NCBI RefSeq assembly: GCF_003610535.1
Contig: NZ_RAPN01000002.1
Coordinates: forward strand, 372,001-436,000
DNA: 64,000 nt
Direction: 5' to 3'
DNA from: Mangrovibacterium diazotrophicum
GTDB taxonomy: Bacteria; Bacteroidota; Bacteroidia; Bacteroidales; Prolixibacteraceae
Shown here: positions 25,477-33,776 of the stretch, in pieces
Position numbering within the stretch: the first letter of the stretch is position 1
How the letters are laid out: each line of letters opens with the position of its first letter
Notes under the pieces: generated by a model
What the model was told of the DNA's origin: nothing
Databases searched by the model: none
What the model saw: only the letters and a program-made list of their open reading frames with translations
Translations under genes and position numbers: made by a program

Positions 25477-25484
25477 TATCTTTG
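25477..25484 (+). promoter_or_regulatory. pabB -7 promoter element
   Basis: TATCTTTG matches TAnnTTTG exactly. It overlaps the GTG at 25484 that would open the longest frame, so transcription should start near 25490. This argues for initiation at the ATG at 25493 (almost leaderless) or at 25526. Confidence 0.65.
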
Positions 25485-25492
25485 TGCACCTC

Positions 25493-26476
25493 ATGTATAC
25501 CATTGGAAGCGATATTATCCAGCAAATGAACGAACTGGGACAAAAAAGACGTCCTTTTGTGTTCCTGTTCGATTTTGAATGCCAGCGAGCCAAAGTGCTC
25601 GAATGGGGCCAATGTCTGCCGGAATTGCTATGGCGAACACCTCAACGCAGCAACTTCATGAAAAAGGATTTGCCTGCACACGCGGTAAAATGGGAAACGG
25701 AGCCTGTAAGCTTCAGTCGCTACGAGGAAGCTTTCGAGCTGGTGCAAAAACACATTCACGGTGGCGATAGCTACCTGTTGAACCTAACCATGCCCACGAA
25801 GGTGAAAACCAACCTGACATTGGAGGAGATCGCTCATAAAAGCCAATCGCCCTACCTGGTTTACCTGAAAAACGAGTTTGTTTGTTTCTCACCCGAGATC
25901 TTCGTTCGGATTGAAAATGGTGAAATTTCGTCGTACCCGATGAAAGGTACCATTGACGCCAGCATACCGGATGCTGCCAATAGACTGAAGACAGACCGGA
26001 AAGAACTGGCCGAACATCATACCATTGTCGATTTGATTCGGAATGATTTGAGTCGCGTTGCGGAGCAAGTAGAAGTGAAGCGTTTTTGTTACATGGACGA
26101 GATCGTATCCAACCAAGGCCGTTTGCTACAGATGAGTTCCGAAATCAGCGGGAAATTACCAGGCGATTATCGCGAACATTTGGGCGATCTGTTTGCCGGT
26201 TTGCTTCCGGCAGGCTCCATCAGCGGGGCGCCAAAAAAGAAAACAGTTGAGATTATTCATGCTGCCGAGCAATACGAGCGGGGTTGGTACACCGGAATTT
26301 TCGGAATGTTCGATGGTGAAAAAGTTGACAGTTGCGTCCTGATTCGTTACCTTGAGCAAAACGAAGATCATTTTACCTTTAAGAGCGGCGGTGGCATCAC
26401 CCACCTGAGCAACTGCCTTGAGGAATATGACGAACTGATAAAAAAGGTGTATGTCCCAATTGCTGGAAACCATTAA
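25493..26476 (+). CDS. pabB: Aminodeoxychorismate synthase component I
   Basis: A protein of about 327 residues of the chorismate-binding family (ADC synthase/anthranilate synthase/salicylate synthase). The C-terminal catalytic domain shows YPMKGTIDA, HHTIVDLIRNDLSRVA, LPAGSISGAPKKKTVEII and the final FKSGGGIT. The length, short for TrpE, and the partner gene for aminodeoxychorismate lyase support PabB, which makes 4-amino-4-deoxychorismate for folate. The glutamine amidotransferase PabA is not in the window. Start: the GTG at 25484 lies inside the -7 box, so ATG 25493 is used here; ATG 25526 (MNELGQKRRPF) is equally plausible. It overlaps the next gene by 26 bp. Confidence 0.9.
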   Translation: MYTIGSDIIQQMNELGQKRRPFVFLFDFECQRAKVLEWGQCLPELLWRTPQRSNFMKKDLPAHAVKWETEPVSFSRYEEAFELVQKHIHGGDSYLLNLTMPTKVKTNLTLEEIAHKSQSPYLVYLKNEFVCFSPEIFVRIENGEISSYPMKGTIDASIPDAANRLKTDRKELAEHHTIVDLIRNDLSRVAEQVEVKRFCYMDEIVSNQGRLLQMSSEISGKLPGDYREHLGDLFAGLLPAGSISGAPKKKTVEIIHAAEQYERGWYTGIFGMFDGEKVDSCVLIRYLEQNEDHFTFKSGGGITHLSNCLEEYDELIKKVYVPIAGNH

Positions 26477-27047
26477 GCTTGAAAATGGCCGACTGTTCGA
26501 TCTCGAATACCACAACCGACGGATGAATGCTGCCCGACGGGAACTATTCGGTACCCTACCGCCCGTCGATCTTGCTGACATTATCCAAGTACCCGAAGAA
26601 TGTTGCGACGGACTTTACCGCTGCCGCATTGTCTATTCCAACCAAATTGAGTCGATTGAGTTTATCCCGCAAAAGGAACGCACATTTTCGAGTCTCAAAC
26701 TGGTCGTCTGCGACCACCTTGATTACCATTTGAAATACGCCAACCGCAGTTTGCTGAATGAACTGTACGCGCAACGCGGTGAAGCGGATGAAATCATCAT
26801 TGTTCGCAACAATGAAATTACCGATTGCAGCATTGGCAACCTGCTGTTTTACGATGGTGAAAGTTGGGTGACTCCGGCCGACCCGCTTTTGCAGGGAACG
26901 CAACGCCAAAAACTGTTGGAAACCGGCCATATTCAGGAAGAATTCATCGTTGTTCAAGACCTCAAAAACTACTCAAAAGTGGCAATTATCAACACCTTTT
27001 TCGACCTAAAAAACATGCCAATTATTGAAATTGAGAATATTTTCTAA
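26451..27047 (+). CDS. pabC: Aminotransferase class IV, probable aminodeoxychorismate lyase
   Basis: A 198-residue fold-type IV PLP enzyme, shorter than usual PabC (about 270). Visible parts are LENGRLFDLEYHNRRM at the start, the PLP-region KYANRSLLNELYAQRGEADEIIIVRN and ITDCSIGNLLFYDGESWVTP, and LLQGTQRQKLLE. PabC releases 4-aminobenzoate and pyruvate from aminodeoxychorismate. Its start lies 26 bp inside pabB, indicating translational coupling and supporting the pathway assignment. Confidence 0.85.
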   Translation: MSQLLETIKLENGRLFDLEYHNRRMNAARRELFGTLPPVDLADIIQVPEECCDGLYRCRIVYSNQIESIEFIPQKERTFSSLKLVVCDHLDYHLKYANRSLLNELYAQRGEADEIIIVRNNEITDCSIGNLLFYDGESWVTPADPLLQGTQRQKLLETGHIQEEFIVVQDLKNYSKVAIINTFFDLKNMPIIEIENIF

Positions 27048-27238
27048 ACATTAAAATTAGTGTAACAAACTATTCATCAATGGGGTAAACAGCAAACAAA
27101 AGCGAGCGAAAGTCAATATTCCGATATTTTTTCGAGGAATGTTTTTCAAGCTATTTTTTTATTACTTCATTTTTGTATTTTGCGACCATAATTGAAACAC
27201 AAAAAACGATTGACCAACGCCTTTATGGCCAAGATGAT

Positions 27239-27246
27239 AAGGAGGA
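27239..27246 (+). promoter_or_regulatory. Strong Shine-Dalgarno sequence
   Basis: AAGGAGGA lies 7 nt upstream of the ATG at 27254. Such a strong site is exceptional in Bacteroidota, where most genes lack it, and it fixes the start 27 codons inside the longest open frame. Confidence 0.75.
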
Positions 27247-27253
27247 AATTAAT

Positions 27254-27655
27254 ATGGCACCCATCAGCAAACCAAGAGTAATTAAGGACTACGAGAAGTT
27301 AGAAGATTCAATCAAGGAACAAATTAAACTGGAGTATCCAAACGGCTTCAGTCAAAACCTGATCACCTTTACCAATAAGGACGGGATGTTGGTCAGCGCG
27401 CTTCCTTTTGAAACGGAAGATAAATACTATTTGGTTCGTATGACAACTCAGGAAGCAATCGATATCATCAGCGAGGATGAGGATTACGATGACGAAGGTA
27501 CATTGAAAGATGAATCTCGTGAAGCTTACGAAGACAAGTATTCGGAAGAAATGGACATTCCGGAAGACGAAGAGGAAGATGACGATTCGTACGATGATGA
27601 CGACGAAGACGATGATGAAGGAGACGACGAGGACGAAGACGACGACAAATTTTAA
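27254..27655 (+). CDS. Small protein with hyperacidic C-terminal tail
   Basis: A 133-residue protein, start chosen at the ATG with the AAGGAGGA site rather than the upstream in-frame start at 27173. The first 85 residues look folded (KDYEKLEDSIKEQIKLEYP, DKYYLVRMTTQEAIDII). The last 50 or so are almost all Asp/Glu, giving a strongly negative tail. There is no signal peptide. Function not recognised; acidic tails can mimic DNA or bind basic proteins such as histone-like or ribosomal proteins. It has its own terminator and stands alone between pabC and the DUF1015 gene. Confidence 0.8.
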   Translation: MAPISKPRVIKDYEKLEDSIKEQIKLEYPNGFSQNLITFTNKDGMLVSALPFETEDKYYLVRMTTQEAIDIISEDEDYDDEGTLKDESREAYEDKYSEEMDIPEDEEEDDDSYDDDDEDDDEGDDEDEDDDKF

Positions 27656-27663
27656 TCAAATAC

Positions 27664-27693
27664 AAAAAAGCCCGGTTTTTTAGCCGGGCTTTT
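27664..27693. terminator. Bidirectional terminator
   Basis: GCCCGG / CCGGGC stem with an 8-nt loop, flanked by A6 on the left and T4 on the right. It can end both the acidic-tail gene and the convergent DUF1015 gene. Confidence 0.88.
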
Positions 27694-27717
27694 CTATTAT
27701 TGTTATTTTTTGCTTTC

Positions 27718-28968
27718 CTAATCCAGCTTGTGAATGACGAGACCGGAACGAAGTTTTGGTTCGAACCAGGTTGTTTTGGGAGGCATAATGTTGCCCGTAT
27801 CAGCAATGTCAATAAGTTGCTTCATCGATACCGGGAACAGCGCGAAAGCAACTTTCATTTCGCCACTGTCAACACGTTTCTGCAGCGCTCCCAGTCCGCG
27901 GATTCCGCCGACGAAATCAATTCGTTTGGATATTCTCAAATCACGGATATTCAGAATAGGTTCCAAAACCTGTTTCGACAGAATGGTCACGTCGAGCACG
28001 CTGATCGGATCTTCGTCGTGGTAAGTGCCTTCTTTGGCTTTCAGCTTATACCACGAACCATCCAAATACATACTCATTTCGTGTAGTTCGCCGGGCTTGC
28101 AAATTTTGGAGCCAATCTTCTCAAGCTCAAAACCATCCTGAAGTTTTTCAAGGAATTCAGTTTCTGTTAATCCGTTCAGATCCTTCACCACCCTGTTGTA
28201 ATCAATAATTTGCAGTTGATTATCGGGGAAGTGCACCGCCATGAAGAAGTTATAAGCTTCATCGCCGGTATGATTTGGATTCTGCGCTTTACGCTCTGCG
28301 CCGATGCGGGCTGCTGCAGCGGTGCGGTGGTGGCCATCGGCCACATAAGTTGCCGGTACTTGCGTCTCAAACAACTGCTCGATCCGGGCATTCAGGGCCT
28401 GATCCCGAATCACCCAGAAATGATGTCCAAATCCATCTTCAGCCACAAAATCATATTCAGGTTCTGTATTTTGAACGACGGAGTTCACAATCTCATCAAT
28501 CGCAGGAACCGCTTTATACGAAAAGAAAACCGGCTCGATGTTCGCACTCAGGTAGCGAGTTAAAACCATTCGGTCCTCTTCCTTGTCCGGCCTGGTTAGC
28601 TCGTGTTTTTTGATGACCCCGTTATGGTAATCTTCACAGGCCGCTGCGCCAACGATGCCATACTGCGTGCGACCATTCATCGTCTGTGCATAAATGTAGA
28701 AACGGGCTTCCTCATCCTGAACCAGCCAGCCTTGTTGCTGAAAAGCCTGGAAACTTTCAACAGCCTTGTTGTACACCTCCGCACTGTGAATATCAACTCC
28801 GGCGGGGCAATCAATTTCGGCACGGGTAATATGAAGCAGGGAATTTTCTTTTCCGGAAGCCATTGCGGCAGCTTCTTCCGAATTCATCACATCATACGGA
28901 AGACAAGCAAGGTCGCTGACAATGGCTTTTGGTGGTCGCAAGCCTTTAAAAGCTTTTACAATTGCCAT
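27718..28968 (-). CDS. DUF1015 family protein
   Basis: A 416-residue protein of the DUF1015 family, found next to serine biosynthesis genes in many Bacteroidota and other bacteria. Family-typical parts include FKGLRPPKAIVSDLACLPYDV at the start (a slightly longer stretch marks the family) and ATYVADGHHRTAAAARIGAE near residue 200. The function is not established; kinase-like activity on small metabolites has been proposed for homologues. It lies 65 bp behind serA on the same strand, likely the last gene of serC-serA-DUF1015. Confidence 0.9.
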   Translation of the reverse strand: MAIVKAFKGLRPPKAIVSDLACLPYDVMNSEEAAAMASGKENSLLHITRAEIDCPAGVDIHSAEVYNKAVESFQAFQQQGWLVQDEEARFYIYAQTMNGRTQYGIVGAAACEDYHNGVIKKHELTRPDKEEDRMVLTRYLSANIEPVFFSYKAVPAIDEIVNSVVQNTEPEYDFVAEDGFGHHFWVIRDQALNARIEQLFETQVPATYVADGHHRTAAAARIGAERKAQNPNHTGDEAYNFFMAVHFPDNQLQIIDYNRVVKDLNGLTETEFLEKLQDGFELEKIGSKICKPGELHEMSMYLDGSWYKLKAKEGTYHDEDPISVLDVTILSKQVLEPILNIRDLRISKRIDFVGGIRGLGALQKRVDSGEMKVAFALFPVSMKQLIDIADTGNIMPPKTTWFEPKLRSGLVIHKLD

Positions 28969-29033
28969 GATCTGTAATTTTAGTTCGGTTTGATTTTCCT
29001 AAAAATACAAATTCCACTCAAGGAAGTGAAAGA

Positions 29034-29954
29034 TTATTTATTAACCTGGAAGCTGCGGTCGTCGTTTTCGAAGAACGAAACGATCTGCTCAGCTGCAGCA
29101 ACACCCGCATTTGTATTAGCCTCTTCGGTTTGTGCCCCTATTTTTTTTGGTGTAAAATAGTATCGACCAGCAAACTTTTCAGCGAAAACAGCAGCACAAT
29201 CCGGCGTTATATCCGACAGGTATTTCACGTCCGTACGCTCCTCCATAAACGCACACAGATCTTCTTCGTGAATCACCTCTTTACGGGCTGTATTTACAAT
29301 GATGGCATTTTCTTTCAGGTGCTTCAGCACGTCCATGCTCACCGATTTCAAATGTTCACCTCGAGCCGGAACATGAATTGAAACCACATCTGACAAAGCG
29401 TACAATTCTTCCAGCGAACTGGCCACTTCCAATCCTTCTGAAGTGGCTTGTGCTTTACTGTAACGAGTGTACACAATCACCCTCATGCCGAACGCCCGGG
29501 CAATGCGGTGCACGTTACGCGCCACATAGCCATAGCCGTGCAGACCCAAAGTACGTCCACGCAACTCGCCGCCTGATTTGCCGCTGAAGAATTCGCGAAT
29601 ACCGTAAATAGCCAGGCCAATTGCCAGTTCTGCCACTGCATTCGAGTTCTGCCCGGGGGTGTTCATTACCACCACCGATTTTTCTTTGGCGTAGGCGGTA
29701 TCCACATTGTCGTATCCGGCACCTGCGCGAACAACAATCTTCAAATCTGTTGCTGCATCCAGCACTTCGCGATCAACAATGTCGCTGCGGACAATGAGCG
29801 CTTCTGCTGATTTCACAGCCTCTAGCAGTTCTGTTTTGGATTGATATTTTTCGAGTAAATGTAATTCGTAACCGGACTGGCGAATTACCTCTGAGATTTT
29901 ACTCAAAGCCGAATGAGCAAACGGCTTTTCCGTTGCAATTAATACCCTTTTCAT
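29034..29954 (-). CDS. serA: D-3-phosphoglycerate dehydrogenase (short, Lys-type)
   Basis: A 306-residue D-2-hydroxyacid dehydrogenase that starts serine synthesis by oxidising 3-phosphoglycerate. It has a Rossmann fold (GLHGYGYVARNVHRIAR), the catalytic Arg region (VNTARKEVI) and no ACT or regulatory C-terminal domain, so it is the short type. Where most family members have a catalytic His in TPHxG, this protein has TPKKIGAQT, matching the lysine-type enzymes found in Bacteroidota. Neighbouring serC confirms the pathway. A hairpin lies between the two genes. Confidence 0.92.
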   Translation of the reverse strand: MKRVLIATEKPFAHSALSKISEVIRQSGYELHLLEKYQSKTELLEAVKSAEALIVRSDIVDREVLDAATDLKIVVRAGAGYDNVDTAYAKEKSVVVMNTPGQNSNAVAELAIGLAIYGIREFFSGKSGGELRGRTLGLHGYGYVARNVHRIARAFGMRVIVYTRYSKAQATSEGLEVASSLEELYALSDVVSIHVPARGEHLKSVSMDVLKHLKENAIIVNTARKEVIHEEDLCAFMEERTDVKYLSDITPDCAAVFAEKFAGRYYFTPKKIGAQTEEANTNAGVAAAEQIVSFFENDDRSFQVNK

Positions 29955-29981
29955 ACCTGTTTAGTTTTGATTAGAAAAAGA

Positions 29982-30007
29982 AAAAGCAGGACCCCCATCC
30001 TGCTTTT
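29982..30007 (-). terminator. Hairpin between serC and serA
   Basis: AAAAGCAGGA / TCCTGCTTTT forms a 10-bp stem with a CCCCCA loop; on the minus strand it is followed by TTTTTC and further T residues. Between serC and serA it may lower serA expression relative to serC (attenuation). Confidence 0.65.
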
Positions 30008-30021
30008 CCTTTGTATTTCGA

Positions 30022-31092
30022 TTAATGGTTTGCTTCGAACTCTGCCATCACGTCGATCAGTGCCTGAACACTTTCAACCGGCATTGCATTGTAGATTGAA
30101 GCGCGGAAACCACCAACTGAACGGTGTCCTTTCAGACCAATCATTCCTTTTGATGTAGCGAATTCGTTGAATTCTTTTTCCAAAGCTTCATATCCTTCAG
30201 CCATTACGAAAGTCACGTTCATGCGTGAACGATCTTCTGCTGCAGGAACTGTAGGAACAAACAATTTGTTGCGATCCAATTCAGCGTACAACAGGTCAGC
30301 TTTTTCGATGTTGATTTTTTCCATTGCTTCAACACCACCTTTGTCTTTCAACCAGATCAGTGTTTGCAAACAAGCATAAACTGCGATCGTTGAAGGAGTA
30401 TTGAACATTGAATCGTTTTTGATGTGTGTTTGGAAATCCAACATAGTCGGGATTGTGCGACCTGTTTTGTCCAACGCTTCATCTTTAATGATTACCAGTG
30501 TAGCACCTGAAGGTCCCAGGTTCTTTTGAGCACCAGCGTAAATCATGTCATATTTAGCAACATCAATCGGACGGCTGAAGATGTCTGAAGACATATCGGC
30601 AATCATTGGAACAGGAACGTCCAAGTCAGTTTTAATTTCAGTACCGAAGATTGTATTGTTTGTTGTGATGTGCAAATAATCAGCATCAGCAGGCACTTCA
30701 AACGCTTTCGGGATATAGTTGAAATTTTTATCTTTTGAAGAAGCTACCTCAACAACTTCACCAAAATATTTTGCTTCTTTCATGGCTTTCGAAGCCCAAG
30801 AACCTGTAACCAAATAAGCTGCTTTTGACTTCATCAGGTTGTACGGAGCCATCAAGAATGAGAGGCTGGCACCACCTTGCAAAAACAACACCGAGTAACC
30901 TTCCGGAACTTTCAACAATTCCTTCACCAAGGCAACCGCTTCGTCCATAACCGCAACGAACTCTTTACTACGGTGCGACACTTCCATTACAGAAAGTCCG
31001 GTACCGGCAAAGTCAACAGCTGCTTCGGCAGTTTTTTGTTTGGTAAATTCTGGTAGGATTGAGGGTCCTGCATAAAAATTATGCTTCTTCAT
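30022..31092 (-). CDS. serC: Phosphoserine aminotransferase
   Basis: A 356-residue fold-type I PLP enzyme. Family landmarks are [12 protein letters not shown] at the start, [24 protein letters not shown], and the PLP-binding Lys in [12 protein letters not shown] near residue 193. It converts 3-phosphohydroxypyruvate and glutamate to phosphoserine, the second step of serine synthesis. It is first in the serC-serA-DUF1015 set. The upstream region carries an inverted repeat AGAACC (31195-31200) / GGTTCT (31216-31221) that could be an operator. Confidence 0.96.
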   Translation of the reverse strand: MKKHNFYAGPSILPEFTKQKTAEAAVDFAGTGLSVMEVSHRSKEFVAVMDEAVALVKELLKVPEGYSVLFLQGGASLSFLMAPYNLMKSKAAYLVTGSWASKAMKEAKYFGEVVEVASSKDKNFNYIPKAFEVPADADYLHITTNNTIFGTEIKTDLDVPVPMIADMSSDIFSRPIDVAKYDMIYAGAQKNLGPSGATLVIIKDEALDKTGRTIPTMLDFQTHIKNDSMFNTPSTIAVYACLQTLIWLKDKGGVEAMEKINIEKADLLYAELDRNKLFVPTVPAAEDRSRMNVTFVMAEGYEALEKEFNEFATSKGMIGLKGHRSVGGFRASIYNAMPVESVQALIDVMAEFEANH

Positions 31093-31291
31093 GGTATGTT
31101 ATTTTAGGGTTAAAAATTAATTATACGTTTTGTTTTTTAATTTTCGCTTCCTCAAAATAAAAGAATTCAGAATCAATTTCCTGTGAGAAAAATCAGAACC
31201 TGCAATTAAATGACTGGTTCTATAACATGTCTACCATTCAGGAATTCAATTGGATAAGTATCATTTTAAAGGTTGCGATTTTTAAGCAAAG

Positions 31292-32017
31292 TTAACTAAC
31301 GGGAACCAAATCACCATCGGCAAAAACCGGAATGACCGAGGTGAAATCAGGCTGGTGACAGAATTCAATACAGTCGTCCAAACCTTTAGCCGCCAAACGA
31401 CCTTTCTGGGCCGCTTTTTGGATGTATCCGTTCAAATCGGGGCTGGCCAGCGACCACAAATCCAGCGATGCCGTAACAGCATCACAGATGGTTTCGAACT
31501 TGCCCGACGCCAATAATTTTTCAGCTAAAGCTCCGGCAAAAACCGTGTCTTCCAAACTGAAACGATCCTTCCACGAAGCGCAGAAAATCAACACCGGCGA
31601 ATCCTGTCCAATCAACCAATTGGCAAGAGCTGTCAAATTCAGGAACGAACCGACAACAACCGCTTTGGAGTGTGCAGCCATATGAATGCAGCGCGTTCCG
31701 TTAGTCGTTGAATAAACAATCTCCTTGTCCTTCACTTTATCAGCGGTAAAGTTGAACGGCGAATTTCCGAAGTCCGCAAAATCCAGCACATAGCCATCCC
31801 GTTCGGAGGCCACAATATAACCTTCGTCTTTTTTAGCCTTCGCTTCTTCAACCGTGGAAACCGGAATAATTCGTTTTACACCGTTGTGCAGGGCAGTACA
31901 TATTGTAGAGGTAGCGCGGAGAATATCAACAACAACAACAATGTTATCGTCGTTGGCGTGCTTCGAATACATTGCAGGAGATAAACAGGTTTCTAACCTG
32001 AGTTTCGCATTTTTCAT
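31292..32017 (-). CDS. comB: 2-phosphosulfolactate phosphatase (ComB family)
   Basis: A protein of 241 residues from the ATG at 32017 (the longest frame opens with TTG, four codons earlier). ComB-family features: VVVVDILRATSTICTAL near residue 30, YVLDFADFGNSPF, VYSTTNGTRC and the C-terminal DxxxxxxFCHQPD. In methanogens ComB acts in coenzyme M synthesis; in Bacteroidota it may take part in sulfolactate metabolism or sulfonolipid pathways, which is not shown here. It has its own -7 promoter element. Confidence 0.88.
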   Translation of the reverse strand: MKNAKLRLETCLSPAMYSKHANDDNIVVVVDILRATSTICTALHNGVKRIIPVSTVEEAKAKKDEGYIVASERDGYVLDFADFGNSPFNFTADKVKDKEIVYSTTNGTRCIHMAAHSKAVVVGSFLNLTALANWLIGQDSPVLIFCASWKDRFSLEDTVFAGALAEKLLASGKFETICDAVTASLDLWSLASPDLNGYIQKAAQKGRLAAKGLDDCIEFCHQPDFTSVIPVFADGDLVPVS

Positions 32018-32043
32018 CTTCAGCTTCAACGTTATTTGGAGCG

Positions 32044-32051
32044 CAAAGATA
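32044..32051 (-). promoter_or_regulatory. comB -7 promoter element
   Basis: TATCTTTG on the minus strand, an exact TAnnTTTG match, with the comB ATG about 27 bp further on. No standard -33 TTG is seen. Confidence 0.6.
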
Positions 32052-32067
32052 ATTGAAGTACAGATAT

Positions 32068-32096
32068 AAAAAAACCCGCCAAAATAATTTGACGGG
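32068..32096 (-). terminator. Intrinsic terminator of gcvT
   Basis: CCCGCCAAA / TTTGACGGG stem with one mismatch and a 4-nt loop; on the minus strand seven T residues follow. It separates gcvT from comB. Confidence 0.88.
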
Positions 32097-32134
32097 CCAA
32101 GGTTAAGTATAGTTGTAAGTTCGTTCCTTTCCGG

Positions 32135-33220
32135 TTAATTCAGAAAAGGAACCTTTACAATTTTCGCTTTCAGTTTCTTGTTACGAACGCCGACATAAAT
32201 TTCTGTTCCAATGGCTGAGTATTCTTTGGCAATGTAGCCCATTCCAATACCTTGATTCAATGAGGGCGACTGGGTGCCCGAAGTTACTTCTCCGATTTTG
32301 TTACCAGCCTCATCAAACAACTCGTAGCCATGACGGGGAATACCGCGATCAATCATTTCGAAGCCTCTCAATTTACGACTAACTCCCTCCGTTTTTTGCA
32401 TCAGGAACAAGTCTTTGTTGATGAAATCATTCCGGTCATTAAACTTGGTAATCCATCCCAAACCGGCTTCAATTGGCGAGGTTGTATCGTCAATATCATT
32501 TCCGTACAGGCAATAGCCCATCTCCAGGCGCAAGGTGTCGCGCGCCCCCAAGCCAATTGGCTGAATATTGAACTCGGCACCGGCTTCGAAAATGGCGTTG
32601 TAAATGGTTTCTGCATCTTTGTTATAAAAATACAGTTCGTAACCACCCGCGCCCGTGTAACCGGTTGCTGAAATGATTACATCGGCAACTCCCGCGAATT
32701 CGTCTGTTGTAAACGTGTAATATTTTAAGTCAGTCAATTTCACTGACGTTAATTTCTGCATAACAGCTGTTGCATTCGGCCCCTGGATTGCCAACTGGCT
32801 GATTGAATCAGAAGCATTTTCCAATTCGGCACCGAATTTATTTTGAGAAACAACCCATGCCCAGTCCTTGTCAATGTTCGCCGCATTCACCACAAGCATA
32901 TATTTCTCGGGCTCGTAATAGTAAACCAGCAAATCGTCAACAATTCCGCCTTTGCCATTTGGGAAGCTAGAATATTGCGCTTGTCCCGGTGTCAAAACCG
33001 AAATGTCGTTGGTTGTAATGTACTGCACCAGTTCTGCAGCATGAGGCCCCTTCACCCAAAATTCACCCATGTGCGAAACATCGAAAACACCAACGTTTTC
33101 GCGAACAGCCATGTGTTCTGTTTTAATCCCGGCAAATTCGACAGGCATTTCGTATCCTGCAAATTCGACCATTTTTCCACCTGAGTTTTTATGAATTTGA
33201 TTGAAAGCTGTGGTTTTCAT
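32135..33220 (-). CDS. gcvT: Aminomethyltransferase, glycine cleavage T protein
   Basis: A 361-residue folate-binding enzyme of the glycine cleavage system; it takes the aminomethyl group from the H protein and produces ammonia and 5,10-methylene-tetrahydrofolate. Visible family parts: [25 protein letters not shown] with the conserved Asp of the active site region, [12 protein letters not shown], and the C-terminal [20 protein letters not shown]. Other gcv genes are not in the window, as is usual in Bacteroidota, where the genes are scattered. Confidence 0.96.
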   Translation of the reverse strand: MKTTAFNQIHKNSGGKMVEFAGYEMPVEFAGIKTEHMAVRENVGVFDVSHMGEFWVKGPHAAELVQYITTNDISVLTPGQAQYSSFPNGKGGIVDDLLVYYYEPEKYMLVVNAANIDKDWAWVVSQNKFGAELENASDSISQLAIQGPNATAVMQKLTSVKLTDLKYYTFTTDEFAGVADVIISATGYTGAGGYELYFYNKDAETIYNAIFEAGAEFNIQPIGLGARDTLRLEMGYCLYGNDIDDTTSPIEAGLGWITKFNDRNDFINKDLFLMQKTEGVSRKLRGFEMIDRGIPRHGYELFDEAGNKIGEVTSGTQSPSLNQGIGMGYIAKEYSAIGTEIYVGVRNKKLKAKIVKVPFLN

Positions 33221-33386
33221 GCAATATTTTTTGGGTCGGTAAAACTAAAGGTTAGAATCCCTCTAAATTATGAAATAAATCAGGAAAACTGCCACGAATA
33301 AATTTTTTAACAGCCCTGCCCCGGATGATTCTAAATAAATTTTTTTTACTATCATTGTCTTGCAGAATGCCAATTAACTATACGTG

Positions 33387-33755
33387 ATGGAAGATCAAAA
33401 AATAACCAGTTTGGCTTATTTGGATGAGGTGACTGGCGGAGATCCGGAAATTACCAAAGAATTCATTGAAATGTTCTTCGAACAAATCGTTGAATTTAAA
33501 ACCGGACTCAGAGAATACTTATCGCAAAAGCTATACAAAGAATTAGGGGAACTGGCTCACAAAGCCAAGTCGTCGGTCATGACTTTCGGCATGAATGATT
33601 TGGGAATGCATTTGAAGCAGCTGCAGTTAAAAACCCAAAAACTGGAAGAAATTGATAGCTATGAAGATCATGTTGTCGAGTTTGAGACGCTGATCGATCA
33701 AGCCCAAAAAGAACTGACAGAAGTTTTAGAAAAAATAGAAAAAGAGACACTTTAA
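33387..33755 (+). CDS. Hpt-domain phosphotransfer protein
   Basis: A 122-residue protein from the ATG at 33387 (a GTG precedes it directly). It is a single histidine phosphotransfer domain; the phospho-accepting His lies in ELGELAHKAKSSVMTFG near residue 56. Such proteins shuttle phosphate between hybrid sensor kinases and response regulators. No kinase or regulator gene is in the window, so this is an orphan. Its stop codon lies at the centre of a palindromic terminator. Confidence 0.85.
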   Translation: MEDQKITSLAYLDEVTGGDPEITKEFIEMFFEQIVEFKTGLREYLSQKLYKELGELAHKAKSSVMTFGMNDLGMHLKQLQLKTQKLEEIDSYEDHVVEFETLIDQAQKELTEVLEKIEKETL

Positions 33756-33770
33756 AGTGTCTCTTTTTTT
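33739..33770. terminator. Bidirectional terminator overlapping the Hpt stop codon
   Basis: GAGACACTTT / AAAGTGTCTC is a perfect 20-bp palindrome at 33744-33763 flanked by A5 and T7 or more. The TAA stop at 33753-33755 is at its centre. It can end both the Hpt gene and the convergent clpB gene, which stops at 33777. Confidence 0.9.
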
Positions 33771-33776
33771 TTGGCA

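Noticed and set aside
27173-27253. N-terminal extension of the acidic-tail protein
   Set aside because: The strong AAGGAGGA site and the normal-looking N-terminus place the start at 27254.
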